A stretch of 64,000 bases of DNA, taken from the NCBI RefSeq assembly GCF_014117215.1, contig NZ_JACGXS010000011.1, positions 1 through 64,000 of the forward strand, in the 5' to 3' direction. The stretch comes from Stenotrophomonas tumulicola. Lineage in GTDB: Bacteria; Pseudomonadota; Gammaproteobacteria; Xanthomonadales; Xanthomonadaceae. Every line of letters starts with the position of its first letter. The first letter of the stretch is position 1. Both the position numbers and the translations under genes were made by a program. Positions 49,975 through 62,468 of the stretch are shown piece after piece. The notes under the pieces are model-generated. The model made no database searches and was not told the origin of the DNA. It was given only the letters and a program-made list of their open reading frames with translations.

Positions 49975-50919
49975 ATGCCGACCGCCACACTTTCCGTTGC
50001 CCCCAATCCGCCTGCCTCGCGTCCCCGGCAACCACCTGGCCCGCCCGCTGGCGGAAACAGCAGCAGCATCGCGTTGCCGCTGCGTACGCTGGGCAACGGA
50101 CTGTTCAATGTAGTGGATTCAACATTGGATTTCGGGCGCAGAGCGATGCTGGTCCATCCCGGGCGCTGCATGGCTGCACTGCTTTCCCTGTCCTCGACGG
50201 GAGCCTCGCGCGTGCCCGGGACCCCGGACTCGGGATCGGCGACGCCCGGCCCGGAAAATCTCGACCACGCACGCAGCGCCGTGCACGTACGTTTCCTGGC
50301 GCAGTTGGATACCTGCATGGCCTCGGCTCCGGATGTGCCTGCCCCCGTGGGCAGCATGCTGATGCATTGCGTGGGTGACACGGTATTCCGGGCGACCGGT
50401 CGCTGGCATCCGGACAAGGCCCAGCACCTGTTCCGGATCCGGGACCAGTTGCCCCCGCCAGTATCACCGAAGCGCGCGCCGGTCACCATCGTGGCAAGGG
50501 CGATGCACATGGACGTGGAACTGCCCGTTACCGAGTCCGCAACCGGGCTGCGCGACAGGATCCAGGCCAGCGTCGTCCATACACCTCATGCCCAGGCCAT
50601 GAAGGAGCATGCGGTCAGTGGCATCCTGCGGGACTGCAACATCCGGGGACGGGGCGATGTCGATCTTTTCAATCCGTCCGACGTCAGGCAGGTGGTCCGC
50701 AACGAAGGATGCGCCGGCCGCCACCGGAACCTGCTTGTGCGCGCAGACCTGCAGGATTCCATCGCCGATGAGTACTTCCTCACGCAGACGGTAAGGAACA
50801 AGAAAACGGCCATGCACGCAATGGCCCTGGTCCAGCACCAGCCACGTACCCTTGATGAGGTGAACCATGTCCTCGACCAGCAGATCGAGGATGAAGTGGT
50901 AGCGCGATCAGGCATCTGA
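49975..50919 (+). CDS. Unknown protein with Ser/Pro-rich N-terminus and PGRC module
   Basis: 314 residues, not recognised. The first 35 residues are rich in Pro, Ser and Gly with no Sec signal (MPTATLSVAPNPPASRPRQP). Residues 58-70 (MLVHPGRCMAALL) resemble the CVxxPRHCxAA junction of the two metallopeptidases at 25516-30011. The rest is a soluble alpha/beta-like domain with alternating strands (APVTIVARAMHMDVELPV), a Cys-containing loop (LRDCNIRGRGDVDLF) and a C-terminal helix. An ATG at 49822 would add 51 residues. The ribosome-binding site is weak. Effector-like organisation is inferred from composition and the shared motif. Confidence 0.55.
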   Translation: MPTATLSVAPNPPASRPRQPPGPPAGGNSSSIALPLRTLGNGLFNVVDSTLDFGRRAMLVHPGRCMAALLSLSSTGASRVPGTPDSGSATPGPENLDHARSAVHVRFLAQLDTCMASAPDVPAPVGSMLMHCVGDTVFRATGRWHPDKAQHLFRIRDQLPPPVSPKRAPVTIVARAMHMDVELPVTESATGLRDRIQASVVHTPHAQAMKEHAVSGILRDCNIRGRGDVDLFNPSDVRQVVRNEGCAGRHRNLLVRADLQDSIADEYFLTQTVRNKKTAMHAMALVQHQPRTLDEVNHVLDQQIEDEVVARSGI

Positions 50920-50933
50920 CGCGTCTGGATGCA

Positions 50934-52568
50934 TCAGCCCTGGTAGCCGTTGCTGATCGGGTAGCGGCGCTCGCGGCCAAAAGCCCGGCGCGACACCTTG
51001 GGACCCGGAGCGGCCTGGTGGCGCTTCCATTCGCTGGTGCGTACCAGCCGCAGCACCCGGTCCACCACGTCCGCCGCGTAGCCGGCGGCGACGATCTCAT
51101 CGCGTGACTGCTCCTGGTCCACGAAGCGGTACAGGATGCCATCCAGCACGTCGTAGGCCGGCAGCGAGTCCTGGTCCAGCTGGTTGTCGCGCAGCTCCGC
51201 CGATGGCGGGCGGCTGATCACCGCTGGCGGGATCACCGGTGCACCACCCACCGTGTTGCGCCACTTGGCCAGGCCGAACACCTCTGTCTTGTACAGGTCC
51301 TTCAGCGGCGCGTAGCCGCCGCACATGTCGCCGTAGATGGTGGCGTAGCCGACCGCATATTCGCTCTTGTTGCCCGTGGTCAGCAGCAGGCCGCCGAACT
51401 TGTTGGCCAGCGCCATCAGGATCACGCCCCGGCTTCGCGACTGCAGGTTTTCTTCGGTGATGTCCGCGGTGGTGTCCTTGAACAGGGGAGCCAGTGCTTC
51501 CATCAGGCCCTTGAACGCGGGTTCGATCGACACCGCTTCCAACCTCACCCCCAGCGCCTCGCATTGTTCGACCGCCAGGTCATTGGACAGGCCGGCCGTG
51601 AAGCGCGATGGCAGGCGCACGGCGGTCACGTTGTCCGCGCCCAATGCATCCACCGCCATGGCCAGTACCAGCGCCGAATCGATGCCACCGGACAGGCCAA
51701 GCCATACCTTCCGGAAGCCGTTCTTCGCGCAGTAGTCCTGGATGCCACGGGTCACCGCGCGCCAGGCCAGCGCGTCCATGCTTTCGTCGCCGTCATCCAT
51801 CCACTGGTGTGGCAGGAAGCGGCGGCTGCCGCCGTCATATTCCACTACCAGCCACTGCTCGGTGAACGCCGCCGCCGCCGGATGCACGGTGCCATCCCCG
51901 TCGGCTACCACCGACGCGCCATCGAACACCAGCGCATCCTGCCCGCCGACCACGTTGAGGTAGGCAATGGCCGCCCCGCTTTCGCGCGTGCGCGCCGCCA
52001 ACACCGCGTCACGCTGGGCATGCTTGCCGCGCTCGTAGGGGGAGGCATTGGGCACCACGACCAGCTGCGCACCACTGCGCACGGTATCGGCCAACGGTTC
52101 GGCGAACCACAGGTCTTCGCAGATCAATACGCCCACCGGGACTCCGTTGACATCGAAGACGCAGCTCGGGCCATCCGGGTCGATGTCGAAGTAGCGCCGC
52201 TCATCGAACACCGCGTAGTTCGGCAGCTCGCGCTTGCGGTAGGTCTTTTCGACGATGCCATCGCGCAGCACGCTGGCGGCGTTGTATACCACCGAGCCGG
52301 CGGTCTGCGGCCAGCCGACCACGGCGGCGATGCCGGTGCAGGCGGCGGCGATGCGCTGCATCGCCAACTCACAGTCGCGCAGGAAACCCGGTCGCTGCAA
52401 CAGGTCTTCGGGCGGGTACCCGCTTATGGCCAGTTCCGGGAACACCACCAGGTCGGCGCCGTGTTCATCGCGGGCCTGTTCGATCAGGTCGATGATGCGG
52501 TCGGTATTGCGCGCGACGGCGCCCACCGGAAAATCAAACTGCGCCATCGCGATGCGGATCGAAGCCAT
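50934..52568 (-). CDS. nadE: Glutamine-dependent NAD+ synthetase
   Basis: 544 residues in two domains. An N-terminal nitrilase-type glutaminase has Glu in VVFPELAISGYPPEDLL, Lys near KTYRKRELPNY and Cys in GVLICEDLW. A C-terminal ATP-pyrophosphatase domain has the P-loop LGLSGGIDSAL near 295 and TTGNKSEYAVGYATIYGD. It amidates nicotinic acid adenine dinucleotide to NAD+ with glutamine as nitrogen donor. The start at MASIRIAMAQFDF is the family start. Facing SMAG repeats lie upstream. Confidence 0.96.
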   Translation of the reverse strand: MASIRIAMAQFDFPVGAVARNTDRIIDLIEQARDEHGADLVVFPELAISGYPPEDLLQRPGFLRDCELAMQRIAAACTGIAAVVGWPQTAGSVVYNAASVLRDGIVEKTYRKRELPNYAVFDERRYFDIDPDGPSCVFDVNGVPVGVLICEDLWFAEPLADTVRSGAQLVVVPNASPYERGKHAQRDAVLAARTRESGAAIAYLNVVGGQDALVFDGASVVADGDGTVHPAAAAFTEQWLVVEYDGGSRRFLPHQWMDDGDESMDALAWRAVTRGIQDYCAKNGFRKVWLGLSGGIDSALVLAMAVDALGADNVTAVRLPSRFTAGLSNDLAVEQCEALGVRLEAVSIEPAFKGLMEALAPLFKDTTADITEENLQSRSRGVILMALANKFGGLLLTTGNKSEYAVGYATIYGDMCGGYAPLKDLYKTEVFGLAKWRNTVGGAPVIPPAVISRPPSAELRDNQLDQDSLPAYDVLDGILYRFVDQEQSRDEIVAAGYAADVVDRVLRLVRTSEWKRHQAAPGPKVSRRAFGRERRYPISNGYQG

Positions 52569-52622
52569 GGGGTTCCAGCCTGTGGTTGCAATGTGCCCAT
52601 TGTAGCGCCGCGCTGTGCGCTC

Positions 52623-52682
52623 GCCGGGCATGGCCCGGCGCTACCGTGCAGACCGTCCGGGTAGCACCGGGCCATGCCCGGC
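52623..52682. repeat. Facing pair of SMAG repeats
   Basis: GCCGGGC-ATG-GCCCGGC-GCTAC at 52623-52644 and GTAGCACCGGGCCATGCCCG then GC at 52661-52682, heads facing each other across 16 bases. The pair is located upstream of nadE and downstream of sucD. Confidence 0.85.
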
Positions 52683-52706
52683 GGATGACCGCGCGATGCC
52701 CAGACG

Positions 52707-52736
52707 CAGGAAGGCCGCCCGGAGGCGGCCTTCCTG
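52707..52736. terminator. Terminator hairpin downstream of sucD
   Basis: CAGGAAGGCCGCC-CGGA-GGCGGCCTTCCTG: 13-bp perfect arms with a 4-base loop, followed by TTTG on the plus strand. It lies 65 bases past the sucD stop. Confidence 0.75.
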
Positions 52737-52800
52737 TTTGAAGCAAGTCGAGCATGGCGCGACTCTACAGGATCGTGCCGGCCGAAGGCCGGCAGCGGTC

Positions 52801-53676
52801 TTATTTCACCAGCTTGGCGATGGCAGCACCCAGGTCGCCCGGCGAACGGACGGTCACGACGCCAGCAGCTTCCATGGCGGCAAACTTGCCTTCGGCAGTG
52901 CCCTTGCCGCCCGATGCGATCGCACCGGCGTGGCCCATGCGCTTGCCGGCCGGAGCCGACGCACCGGCGATGAAACCGACGACCGGCTTCTTCACGTGGT
53001 TCTTGATGTACTCGGCACCGGCTTCTTCAGCGTCACCGCCGATTTCGCCGACCATGATGATGCCTTCGGTCTGCGGGTCTTCGTTGAACAGCTTCAGGCA
53101 GTCGACGAAGTTCAGGCCGTTGATCGGGTCACCGCCGATGCCGATGCAGGTGGACTGGCCCAGGCCGACTTCGGTGGTCTGCTTGACCGCTTCATAGGTC
53201 AGGGTGCCCGAACGGGACACGATGCCGATCTTGCCCGGCTTGTGGATGTGGCCCGGCATGATGCCGATCTTGCACTCGCCCGGGGTGATCACGCCGGGGC
53301 AGTTCGGCCCGATCAGCACGGTGTCCGGATGCGAACGGGTCAGCACGTTCTTCACGCGCAGCATGTCCAGCACCGGAATGCCTTCGGTGATGCACACGAT
53401 GACCTGGATGCCGGCAGCAGCGGCTTCCAGGATCGCGTCAGCCGCATACGGCGGCGGCACGTAGATCACCGAGGCATTGGCGCCGGTGCTCTGCACGGCG
53501 TCGGCAACGGTGTTGAACACCGGCAGGTCGATATGGGTGGTGCCCCCCTTGCCCGGGGTGACGCCGCCGACGACCTTGGTGCCGTACTCGATCATCTGGG
53601 TGGCGTGGAAGGTACCCTGCTGGCCGGTGAAGCCCTGCACGATCACCTTGGTGTTTTTATTAATCAGGACAGACAT
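52801..53676 (-). CDS. sucD: Succinyl-CoA ligase, ADP-forming, alpha subunit
   Basis: 291 residues. CoA-binding Rossmann domain ([34 protein letters not shown]) and ligase domain with the phosphohistidine in [17 protein letters not shown] near 245. It works with SucC to interconvert succinyl-CoA and succinate with substrate-level phosphorylation in the TCA cycle. It starts 22 bases after sucC on the same strand. Confidence 0.97.
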   Translation of the reverse strand: MSVLINKNTKVIVQGFTGQQGTFHATQMIEYGTKVVGGVTPGKGGTTHIDLPVFNTVADAVQSTGANASVIYVPPPYAADAILEAAAAGIQVIVCITEGIPVLDMLRVKNVLTRSHPDTVLIGPNCPGVITPGECKIGIMPGHIHKPGKIGIVSRSGTLTYEAVKQTTEVGLGQSTCIGIGGDPINGLNFVDCLKLFNEDPQTEGIIMVGEIGGDAEEAGAEYIKNHVKKPVVGFIAGASAPAGKRMGHAGAIASGGKGTAEGKFAAMEAAGVVTVRSPGDLGAAIAKLVK

Positions 53677-53698
53677 TGGATTTCCTTGGTGTCGTGGT

Positions 53699-54868
53699 TC
53701 AGGCAGCGGCTTTTACAGCTTCAACGACCTTCTTGGCGCCGTCGTTGATGTTGTCAGCCGGGATGATGGCCATGCCGCTGTCACGCAGCAGCTGCTTGCC
53801 TTCTTCCACGTTGGTGCCTTCCAGGCGCACAACGACCGGAACCTTGACACCCACTTCCTTGACCGCTGCGATGATGCCTTCGGCAATCATGTCGCAGCGG
53901 ACGATGCCGCCGAAGATGTTGACGAAGATGCCTTCGACCTTGTCCGAGGACAGGATCAGCTTGAACGCTTCGATGACGCGCTGCTTGTTGGCACCGCCGC
54001 CCACGTCCAGGAAGTTCGCCGGCTCGCCGCCGTTGAGCTTGATGACGTCCATGGTGGCCATGGCCAGGCCTGCGCCGTTGACCATGCAGCCGATGTTGCC
54101 GTCCATGGTGACGTAGTTGATGTCCAGCTCCGAAGCGGTCACTTCGGTCTCGTCTTCCTGGGTCTTGTCGCGCATGGCGACCAGGGCCTTCTGGCGGAAC
54201 GCGGCGTTGTCGTCGCTGTCGAACTTGCCGTCCAGCGCGTACAGGTTGCCGTCGTCCAGGATCGCCAGCGGGTTGATTTCAACCAGCGCCAGGTCCTTTT
54301 CGTTGAACAGGCGGTACAGGTTCACCATGATGCTGGCGAACTGGCCGGCCTGCTTGGCGGTCAGGCCGAGCTTGAAGCCGAAATCACGGCCGTGGTAGCC
54401 CTGCACGCCTTCGACGAAGTCCACGTTCAGCGAGTGGATCAGCTCCGGGGTCTCCGCAGCGACCTGCTCGATCTCCACGCCGCCTTCGGACGAAGCGATG
54501 TAGGTGATGGTCTTGGTGCCACGGTCGACCAGCACCGACAGGTACAGCTCCTTGACGATCTCACCGGCGGTGGTCACCAGTACCAGGTTGACCGGCAGCT
54601 CGACGCCAGCGGTCTGGTAGGTGGCCATCTTGGTGCCGAGCATCTTGGCCGCAGCGGCCTTCACGTCGTCGGTCGTCTTGCAGAACTTTACACCGCCAGC
54701 CTTGCCGCGGCCGCCGGCATGGATCTGCGCCTTGACCATCCAGGGGCCCTGGCCCAGCGCGTTTGCCGCTTCGACCGCTTCATCCGGGGTAGCCGCGACC
54801 TTGCCGGCCGGGACGGGGATGCCGTACTCGGCAAGCAGCTGTTTTGACTGGTATTCGTGGAAATTCAT
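53699..54868 (-). CDS. sucC: Succinyl-CoA ligase, ADP-forming, beta subunit
   Basis: 389 residues. The ATP-grasp domain begins [35 protein letters not shown] and [10 protein letters not shown] carry nucleotide and Mg2+ contacts; the C-terminal flavodoxin-like domain contains [18 protein letters not shown]. It is the first gene of sucCD and divergent from pilS across about 296 bases (54869-55164), a spacing seen in related xanthomonads. Confidence 0.97.
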   Translation of the reverse strand: MNFHEYQSKQLLAEYGIPVPAGKVAATPDEAVEAANALGQGPWMVKAQIHAGGRGKAGGVKFCKTTDDVKAAAAKMLGTKMATYQTAGVELPVNLVLVTTAGEIVKELYLSVLVDRGTKTITYIASSEGGVEIEQVAAETPELIHSLNVDFVEGVQGYHGRDFGFKLGLTAKQAGQFASIMVNLYRLFNEKDLALVEINPLAILDDGNLYALDGKFDSDDNAAFRQKALVAMRDKTQEDETEVTASELDINYVTMDGNIGCMVNGAGLAMATMDVIKLNGGEPANFLDVGGGANKQRVIEAFKLILSSDKVEGIFVNIFGGIVRCDMIAEGIIAAVKEVGVKVPVVVRLEGTNVEEGKQLLRDSGMAIIPADNINDGAKKVVEAVKAAA

Positions 54869-55164
54869 GCGTCACCGTGGGAATAGGAACGACCGCACGC
54901 ATCTCCTCCAAGGCCCCCTCACGGGCACCGGCACGGACCGCGGCGGGCCCGCTATTGTGGCCGACCCCGGCGCGTGGCGCAAAGATGCCGGCACAGGATC
55001 CTCCCAATGGCCGGGATTCTTCTGGATTTTCAGTTATTTGTGCGCGCGGGGCCGACCATGGCGTGGCCGCGGGTGCGGCCATGCGCGCGGCACCTGCCCG
55101 ATCCTGTCCCGTTCCTGCGCCCGGCGCGCCTATACTGGTCCACAGCCAGAAGGGGAGTTTTGGC

Positions 55165-56769
55165 GTGTCACCGACCGCTTCACTGATCGACCGCATCGAG
55201 TCCATCCCTCGGCGCGAACTGTACTTCTTCGCCTTGTACCGGCTGCTGATCGCCACGGTGATCGCCGGACTGCTGTTCAGCCCCCTGGCCGACCTGATGG
55301 GGCAGGCAAGCCATCCCGCACTGGCCGCCTACGTGTCCGGTGCCTACCTGCTGCTGTCGCTGCTGTTGTTGCTGGTGGGCCGCAGCGAACATCGGTTGCG
55401 GCCGATCGTGCTGGTCGGCGTCGGCCTGGATATCGTCGCCGCCTCGCTGCTGTCGCATGCCCTGCCTGGCGCAAGCGCCGGCATCTCGATGTCGCTGCTG
55501 TTCAACATCGCCGCTGCGGCCACCCTGCTGCCATTGTCGCTGGGCGTGTCCCTCGCACTCGGCGCCAGCGTGGCCACCGTGGCCGAGTACCTGTGGAAAC
55601 TGCTGGAAGGCGGTGATCCCACCCGTACGCTGGCCGAGCTGGCGATGTTCACCACCAGCTACCTGGCGTTGGCCTTCATCAGCTTCCAGGTCGCCAACCG
55701 CGCACGGCGCAACCAGCAACTGGCCAACCAGCGCGGCGACGAGGTCGCCAACCTGTTCCAGATCAATGAACTGATCATCCGTCGCATGCGTACCGGCGTA
55801 CTGGTGGTCGATGGCGAAGGCCGCATCACGCTGGCCAATGAAGCGGCCTCCACGCTGCTCGGCGACAACGATGGCAACAGCGGCAGCCCGACACTTGCCA
55901 GCGCCGCGCCCGGCCTGGCACGGCGACTGCAACGCTGGCGCAGCGGATGGAACCAGGAAGAGACGCCGCTGCAGTTGTCGGCCGACCATCCCGAGGTGCA
56001 GCCACGCTTCGCAAGGCTGTTGGCCGGCAGCGACCTTACCTTGGTGTTCCTGGACGACTCCAGCGTGGTTTCGCGACGCGCCGAGTCGCTCACGCTGTCG
56101 GCCATGGGACGTTTCTCGGCCAGCCTCGCCCATGAGATCCGCAATCCGCTCGCGGCGATCAATTATGCCGTGCAACTGCTCGAGGAAGGGGCCGGCGGCT
56201 TCAGCGAAGGCGACCGCCGCCTGCTGCAGATCATCCACCAGCAATGCCAACGCACCAACGGCATCGTCGAAAGCGTGCTGGCACTCGCCCGCCGCGAGCG
56301 CTCCCATCCGGAAAATGTCGATCTGGCGGCATTCGTGCGCCGCTTCGTACTGGAGTACAAGCAGGTCCTGTCACTGGAAACGGACAGCGTGGAAGCGATC
56401 GTGTCCGAAACCTCGGTGGCCGCGCAGGTGGATCCGCGCCACCTGCACCAGGTCCTCACCGCACTGGTGCACAACGCACTCAAGTACGGGCGCATCGGTG
56501 AACAACCGGCACATATCCGGCTGCGCGTGGCGCGCCAGGAACGCACTCCGGTGATCGACGTGATGGACCGCGGCCCGGGCATCCCCGATGCCGTGGCGGC
56601 ACAACTCTTCAAGCCCTTCTTCACTACCTCCGAGCATGGCACCGGCCTGGGCCTGTACATCGCAGGGGAACTCTGCCGCGCCAACCAGGCGCGCCTGGAG
56701 TATGTGCCGGTGGCTGCCGGAGGTGCCTGTTTCAGGGTGATCCTGCCTGCCCCGCATACCTTGTCGTGA
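55165..56769 (+). CDS. pilS: Type IV pilus sensor histidine kinase PilS
   Basis: 534 residues. Six hydrophobic segments (FFALYRLLIATVIAGLLF ... TTSYLALAFISFQVA) occupy residues 20-190, then a PAS-like region (RMRTGVLVVDGEGRITLANEAA), HisKA with SLAHEIRNPLAAINYAVQL (phospho-His), and HATPase with VHNALKYG, VMDRGPGIP and HGTGLGLYIAGELC. PilS with PilR controls pilin transcription through sigma-54. The GTG start with AGGGGAG upstream is chosen; earlier ATG codons overlap sucC. The region between pilS and sucC holds both promoters. Confidence 0.94.
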   Translation: MSPTASLIDRIESIPRRELYFFALYRLLIATVIAGLLFSPLADLMGQASHPALAAYVSGAYLLLSLLLLLVGRSEHRLRPIVLVGVGLDIVAASLLSHALPGASAGISMSLLFNIAAAATLLPLSLGVSLALGASVATVAEYLWKLLEGGDPTRTLAELAMFTTSYLALAFISFQVANRARRNQQLANQRGDEVANLFQINELIIRRMRTGVLVVDGEGRITLANEAASTLLGDNDGNSGSPTLASAAPGLARRLQRWRSGWNQEETPLQLSADHPEVQPRFARLLAGSDLTLVFLDDSSVVSRRAESLTLSAMGRFSASLAHEIRNPLAAINYAVQLLEEGAGGFSEGDRRLLQIIHQQCQRTNGIVESVLALARRERSHPENVDLAAFVRRFVLEYKQVLSLETDSVEAIVSETSVAAQVDPRHLHQVLTALVHNALKYGRIGEQPAHIRLRVARQERTPVIDVMDRGPGIPDAVAAQLFKPFFTTSEHGTGLGLYIAGELCRANQARLEYVPVAAGGACFRVILPAPHTLS

Positions 56770-56835
56770 CGTCGCGGGTTTTCCCTGCGCACTGATGATT
56801 TGTCGCCACCTACCCGCTCCGCTATCTTGCATCCC

Positions 56836-58224
<1,389 letters not shown>

Positions 58225-58230
58225 CCCATG

Positions 58231-58248
58231 CCGGCCGGGGATGGCCGG
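58231..58248. repeat. Short hairpin between pilR and the cupin gene
   Basis: CCGGCC-GGGGAT-GGCCGG, 6-bp arms, between convergent stops. A weak terminator candidate. Confidence 0.4.
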
Positions 58249-58713
58249 TCATGGCCCCGCGTACTGCGCATCGCTGACCTGCTCCAGCCAGGTCACCGGG
58301 CTGCCGTCGACCGCCTCGGCGATGGCGATGTGGCTCATCGCCACCTCGGCGCTCGCACCGTGCCAATGCTTCACGCCCGGCGGGATCCACACCACGTCGC
58401 CCGGACGCAGTGCCTGGCGCGGCTTGTCCCATTCCTGCACCCAGCCGATGCCGCTGGTCACGATCAGCGTCTGGCCCAGCGGATGGGTATGCCAGGCGGT
58501 GCGCGCGCCGGGCTCGAAACTGACGGTGGCGCCGCCGACCCGTGCCGGAGCAGTGCCCTGGAACGGTGCATCAACGCGGACCTTGCCGGTGAAGTAGCTG
58601 TCCGGGCCCGCTACTGAAGGCGCGCTGCCGGCGCCGGTCACCGTGATGGAGGAAGCTTCGCCGGTACTGGCCGGGGCGGCCATGGCCATGATGGCCGACA
58701 GAAAAAAGGACAT
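58249..58713 (-). CDS. Exported small cupin protein
   Basis: 154 residues. MSFFLSAIMAMAAPASTGEA looks like a Sec signal peptide. One cupin domain: FEPGARTAWHTHPLGQTLIVTSGIGWV is motif 1 with the HxH pair, and PGDVVWIPPGVKHWHGASA is motif 2 with the third His. Similar cupins are annotated as carboxymuconolactone- or mandelonitrile-lyase-like, but the substrate is unknown. An AAGGAG ribosome-binding site seven bases before ATG settles the start. It is divergent from the LysR gene at 58844, the usual arrangement for a regulator and its target. Confidence 0.82.
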   Translation of the reverse strand: MSFFLSAIMAMAAPASTGEASSITVTGAGSAPSVAGPDSYFTGKVRVDAPFQGTAPARVGGATVSFEPGARTAWHTHPLGQTLIVTSGIGWVQEWDKPRQALRPGDVVWIPPGVKHWHGASAEVAMSHIAIAEAVDGSPVTWLEQVSDAQYAGP

Positions 58714-58843
58714 GCGGATCTCCTTGGTGTTGGACAACCAGCCTATCCTGCTCCCGACGATGCATTGCATGGGGGACGGCGCATGCATCCAGAAGCACGA
58801 CTCATCAATTGCCGGGCATGCCACGTCGGGCCATGATGGGAGC

Positions 58844-59749
58844 ATGCCGCGAGAAAACCTCAATGACCTGCAAGCATTCGTCCATGTCGCACGCGAAGGC
58901 AGCTTCACCCGCGCCGCCGCCCAGCTGGGGGTCTCGCAATCCGCACTGAGCCACACCCTGCGCGCGCTGGAGCAGCGGCTGGGCGTGCGGCTGCTGACGC
59001 GGACTACACGCAGCGTCTCCACTACCGAGGCCGGCCAGCGCCTGCTGGATACGTTGTCGCCACGGCTGGCTGAAATAGAAGAGGAACTGCTGGCACTGGC
59101 CGAGTACCGCGACCGCCCGGCCGGCACCATCCGCATCAGCGCCGCCGGCCACGCCGCCGAACATATCGTGTGGCCGCGCCTGGAGCGCGTACTGCAGGAA
59201 TACCCGGACCTGAAGGTGGAACTTACCGTCGATTACGGACTGTCCGACATCGTGGCCCAGCGCCATGACATCGGCATCCGCCTCGGCGACCAGGTCGCCA
59301 GGGACATGATCGCCGTGCCGATAAGCGCGCCGCTGCAGATGTGCGTGGTGGCCTCGCCTGCCTATTTCCGCCACCACGTCATCCCCATGCATCCGCACGA
59401 GCTGGCTACCCACAACTGCATCAACCTGCGCCTGCCGACCCATGGCGGACTCATGCCCTGGGAGTTCGCCCGCGATGGCGAGGAGATCAACGTGCGGGTC
59501 ACCGGACAGTGGACCTTCAACAACAGCGCGCTGATGCTGCGCGCAGCGCTGGCCGATGGCGGGCTGGCCTGGCTGCCTTCCGACCTGGCCGGGCCAGCGA
59601 TCACGCAGGGTCGCCTGCAGACGGTGCTGGAACACTGGTGCCCGTTGTTCGATGGCTACCACGCCTACTATCCGTCGCGGCGCCAGTCTTCGGTCGCCCT
59701 GCGCATCGTCATCCAGGCACTGCGCGGCGACACCGCTCCGGCAACCTGA
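58844..59749 (+). CDS. LysR-family transcriptional regulator
   Basis: 301 residues. The N-terminal winged HTH (LNDLQAFVHVAREGSFTRAAAQLGVSQSALSHTLRALEQRLG) and PBP-type effector domain are complete. The sequence is of the PecT/DsdC-like subgroup that controls divergent small enzyme operons. The start ATG is 130 bases from the cupin start; control of the cupin gene and of itself is inferred. A SMAG-like palindrome (59773-59791) follows. Confidence 0.9.
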   Translation: MPRENLNDLQAFVHVAREGSFTRAAAQLGVSQSALSHTLRALEQRLGVRLLTRTTRSVSTTEAGQRLLDTLSPRLAEIEEELLALAEYRDRPAGTIRISAAGHAAEHIVWPRLERVLQEYPDLKVELTVDYGLSDIVAQRHDIGIRLGDQVARDMIAVPISAPLQMCVVASPAYFRHHVIPMHPHELATHNCINLRLPTHGGLMPWEFARDGEEINVRVTGQWTFNNSALMLRAALADGGLAWLPSDLAGPAITQGRLQTVLEHWCPLFDGYHAYYPSRRQSSVALRIVIQALRGDTAPAT

Positions 59750-59772
59750 CGACCACCGGCGCAAGGGGCGCC

Positions 59773-59791
59773 CGCCGGGCATCGCCCGGCG
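59773..59791. repeat. SMAG-like palindrome
   Basis: CGCCGGGC-ATC-GCCCGGCG between convergent LysR and aldo/keto reductase stops; no GTAG head. Confidence 0.6.
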
Positions 59792-59806
59792 CCAGCGTGC
59801 CGTCGG

Positions 59807-60883
<1,077 letters not shown>

Positions 60884-60974
60884 TCATGAGCATCGTTCAT
60901 GACTGCCTGCCATGCCCCTGCGGCGCACGGCAGCATGGCAGGTCCATCGCGATGCCGTTCAGCAACACATGGTT

Positions 60975-60996
60975 GCCGGCCAGCAGCCGGCACTAC
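60975..60996 (-). repeat. GTAG-headed palindrome
   Basis: GCCGGCC-AGCA-GCCGGCACTAC-type unit with GTAG on the minus strand, ten bases before the WGR gene ATG. It shares the GCCGGC arms of the element in the clpB leader. Confidence 0.65.
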
Positions 60997-61005
60997 AATC
61001 ACCGG

Positions 61006-61245
61006 ATGCACGTACACCTGCAACAACCCGCCATCGGCAATGAAGCGCCCCGCTTCCTGCGCCTCAGCCTGCAACCGGACCTGCTCGGCAGTTGGGAACT
61101 GCTGCGCGAGTCCGGCCGCGCCGGTGCACGTTCGCAGCTTCGCCGCGAGCTGTACCTGCAGGAGCAGGAAGCGCGCCAGGCGTTCGAAAAAGCACGCGAT
61201 GCCGAACTGCACCGTGGCTTCAGCATCATTTCCAGCAGCGCATGA
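61006..61245 (+). CDS. Small WGR-domain protein
   Basis: 79 residues. [53 protein letters not shown] matches the WGR fold, a small nucleic-acid-binding domain otherwise seen in PARPs and MolR-type proteins (the W-G-R motif is degenerate here as [12 protein letters not shown]). The role of single-domain copies is unknown. It ends 55 bases before hemE and may be co-transcribed. Confidence 0.72.
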   Translation: MHVHLQQPAIGNEAPRFLRLSLQPDLLGSWELLRESGRAGARSQLRRELYLQEQEARQAFEKARDAELHRGFSIISSSA

Positions 61246-61300
61246 GCGCACTGTCCCCCCTGCCGGCACCCCTCGCCGCCCCCGCACAAGGAATGCCCCC

Positions 61301-62374
61301 GTGACCAGCCCCCTCCGCAACGATCGCCTGCTGCGCGCCCTGCGCCGTGAACCGGTGGACCACACGCCGGTCTGGCTGATGCGCCAGGCCGGTCGCTACC
61401 TGCCGGAGTATCGCGCCACGCGCGCCAAGGCCGGCAGCTTCCTGGCCATGGCCAAGAACCCGGAGATCGCCTGCGAGGTCACCCTGCAGCCATTGCGCCG
61501 GTTTCCACTGGACGCGGCTATCCTGTTCTCGGACATCCTGACCATCCCCGATGCGATGGGGCTGGAGTTGTACTTCGTCGAAGGCGAAGGCCCGAAGTTC
61601 CGCCACCCGGTGCGGGATGAAGCCGCCATCGCCCGGCTTGCCGTACCGGACATGGAACAGGAACTCGGTTATGTGATGGATGCGATCCGGGTAATCCGCC
61701 GCGAACTGGATGGCCAGGTGCCGCTGATCGGTTTTTCCGGCAGTCCATGGACGCTGGCGTGCTACATGGTCGAGGGTGGCGGCAGCAAGGACTTCGCGCG
61801 CATCAAGGCGATGGCGCTGAACCATCCGCAGCAGCTGCACCGGCTGCTGGAGGTGGTGACCGACGCCGTCATCGCGTACCTGGGGGCACAGCGTGCTGCC
61901 GGTGCGCAGGCCCTGCAGGTGTTCGACACATGGGGCGGCGTACTGTCTCCAGCCATGTACCGCGAATTCTCGCTGCGCTACCTGCAACGCATCGCCGCCG
62001 AACTGGAACGCGGACAAGGCAGTGAGCGGACACCGCTGATCCTGTTCGGCAAGGGTACCGGCCTGCATCTGGAATCCCTCTCGCACACCGGTGCCGATGC
62101 GCTGGGGCTGGACTGGACGCTGGACCTGGACGAAGCCGTGCGCCGCACCGGTGGGCGCGTCGCGCTGCAGGGCAACCTCGATCCCACCACCCTGTATGCC
62201 AGCCCGGAGGCGATCACCGCCGCCGCCGGTCGTGTGCTGGATACCTACGCCGCCGGCAACGGCGGTTCGCGCGAAGGCCACGTGTTCAACCTGGGCCATG
62301 GCATGTCACCTGACATGGACCCGGCCAACGTGCAGGTATTGGTGGATGCGGTGCATCGCCTCAGCGCGCGTTGA
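61301..62374 (+). CDS. hemE: Uroporphyrinogen decarboxylase
   Basis: 357 residues. The N-terminal [25 protein letters not shown] signature (Arg residues bind substrate carboxylates), [12 protein letters not shown] with the catalytic Asp, and [13 protein letters not shown] are all present. It decarboxylates uroporphyrinogen III to coproporphyrinogen III in heme synthesis. GTG start with AAGGA upstream; the following residues [19 protein letters not shown] are the family N-terminus. Confidence 0.97.
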   Translation: MTSPLRNDRLLRALRREPVDHTPVWLMRQAGRYLPEYRATRAKAGSFLAMAKNPEIACEVTLQPLRRFPLDAAILFSDILTIPDAMGLELYFVEGEGPKFRHPVRDEAAIARLAVPDMEQELGYVMDAIRVIRRELDGQVPLIGFSGSPWTLACYMVEGGGSKDFARIKAMALNHPQQLHRLLEVVTDAVIAYLGAQRAAGAQALQVFDTWGGVLSPAMYREFSLRYLQRIAAELERGQGSERTPLILFGKGTGLHLESLSHTGADALGLDWTLDLDEAVRRTGGRVALQGNLDPTTLYASPEAITAAAGRVLDTYAAGNGGSREGHVFNLGHGMSPDMDPANVQVLVDAVHRLSAR

Positions 62375-62468
62375 GGCGTTTCCCGACAGGGTGGTCCGAC
62401 CCACGTTGATCGCGTCGTGACCACTGCTGGGCGATGATAGGCACCCCGTCCGCATCGATTCGCCCACG

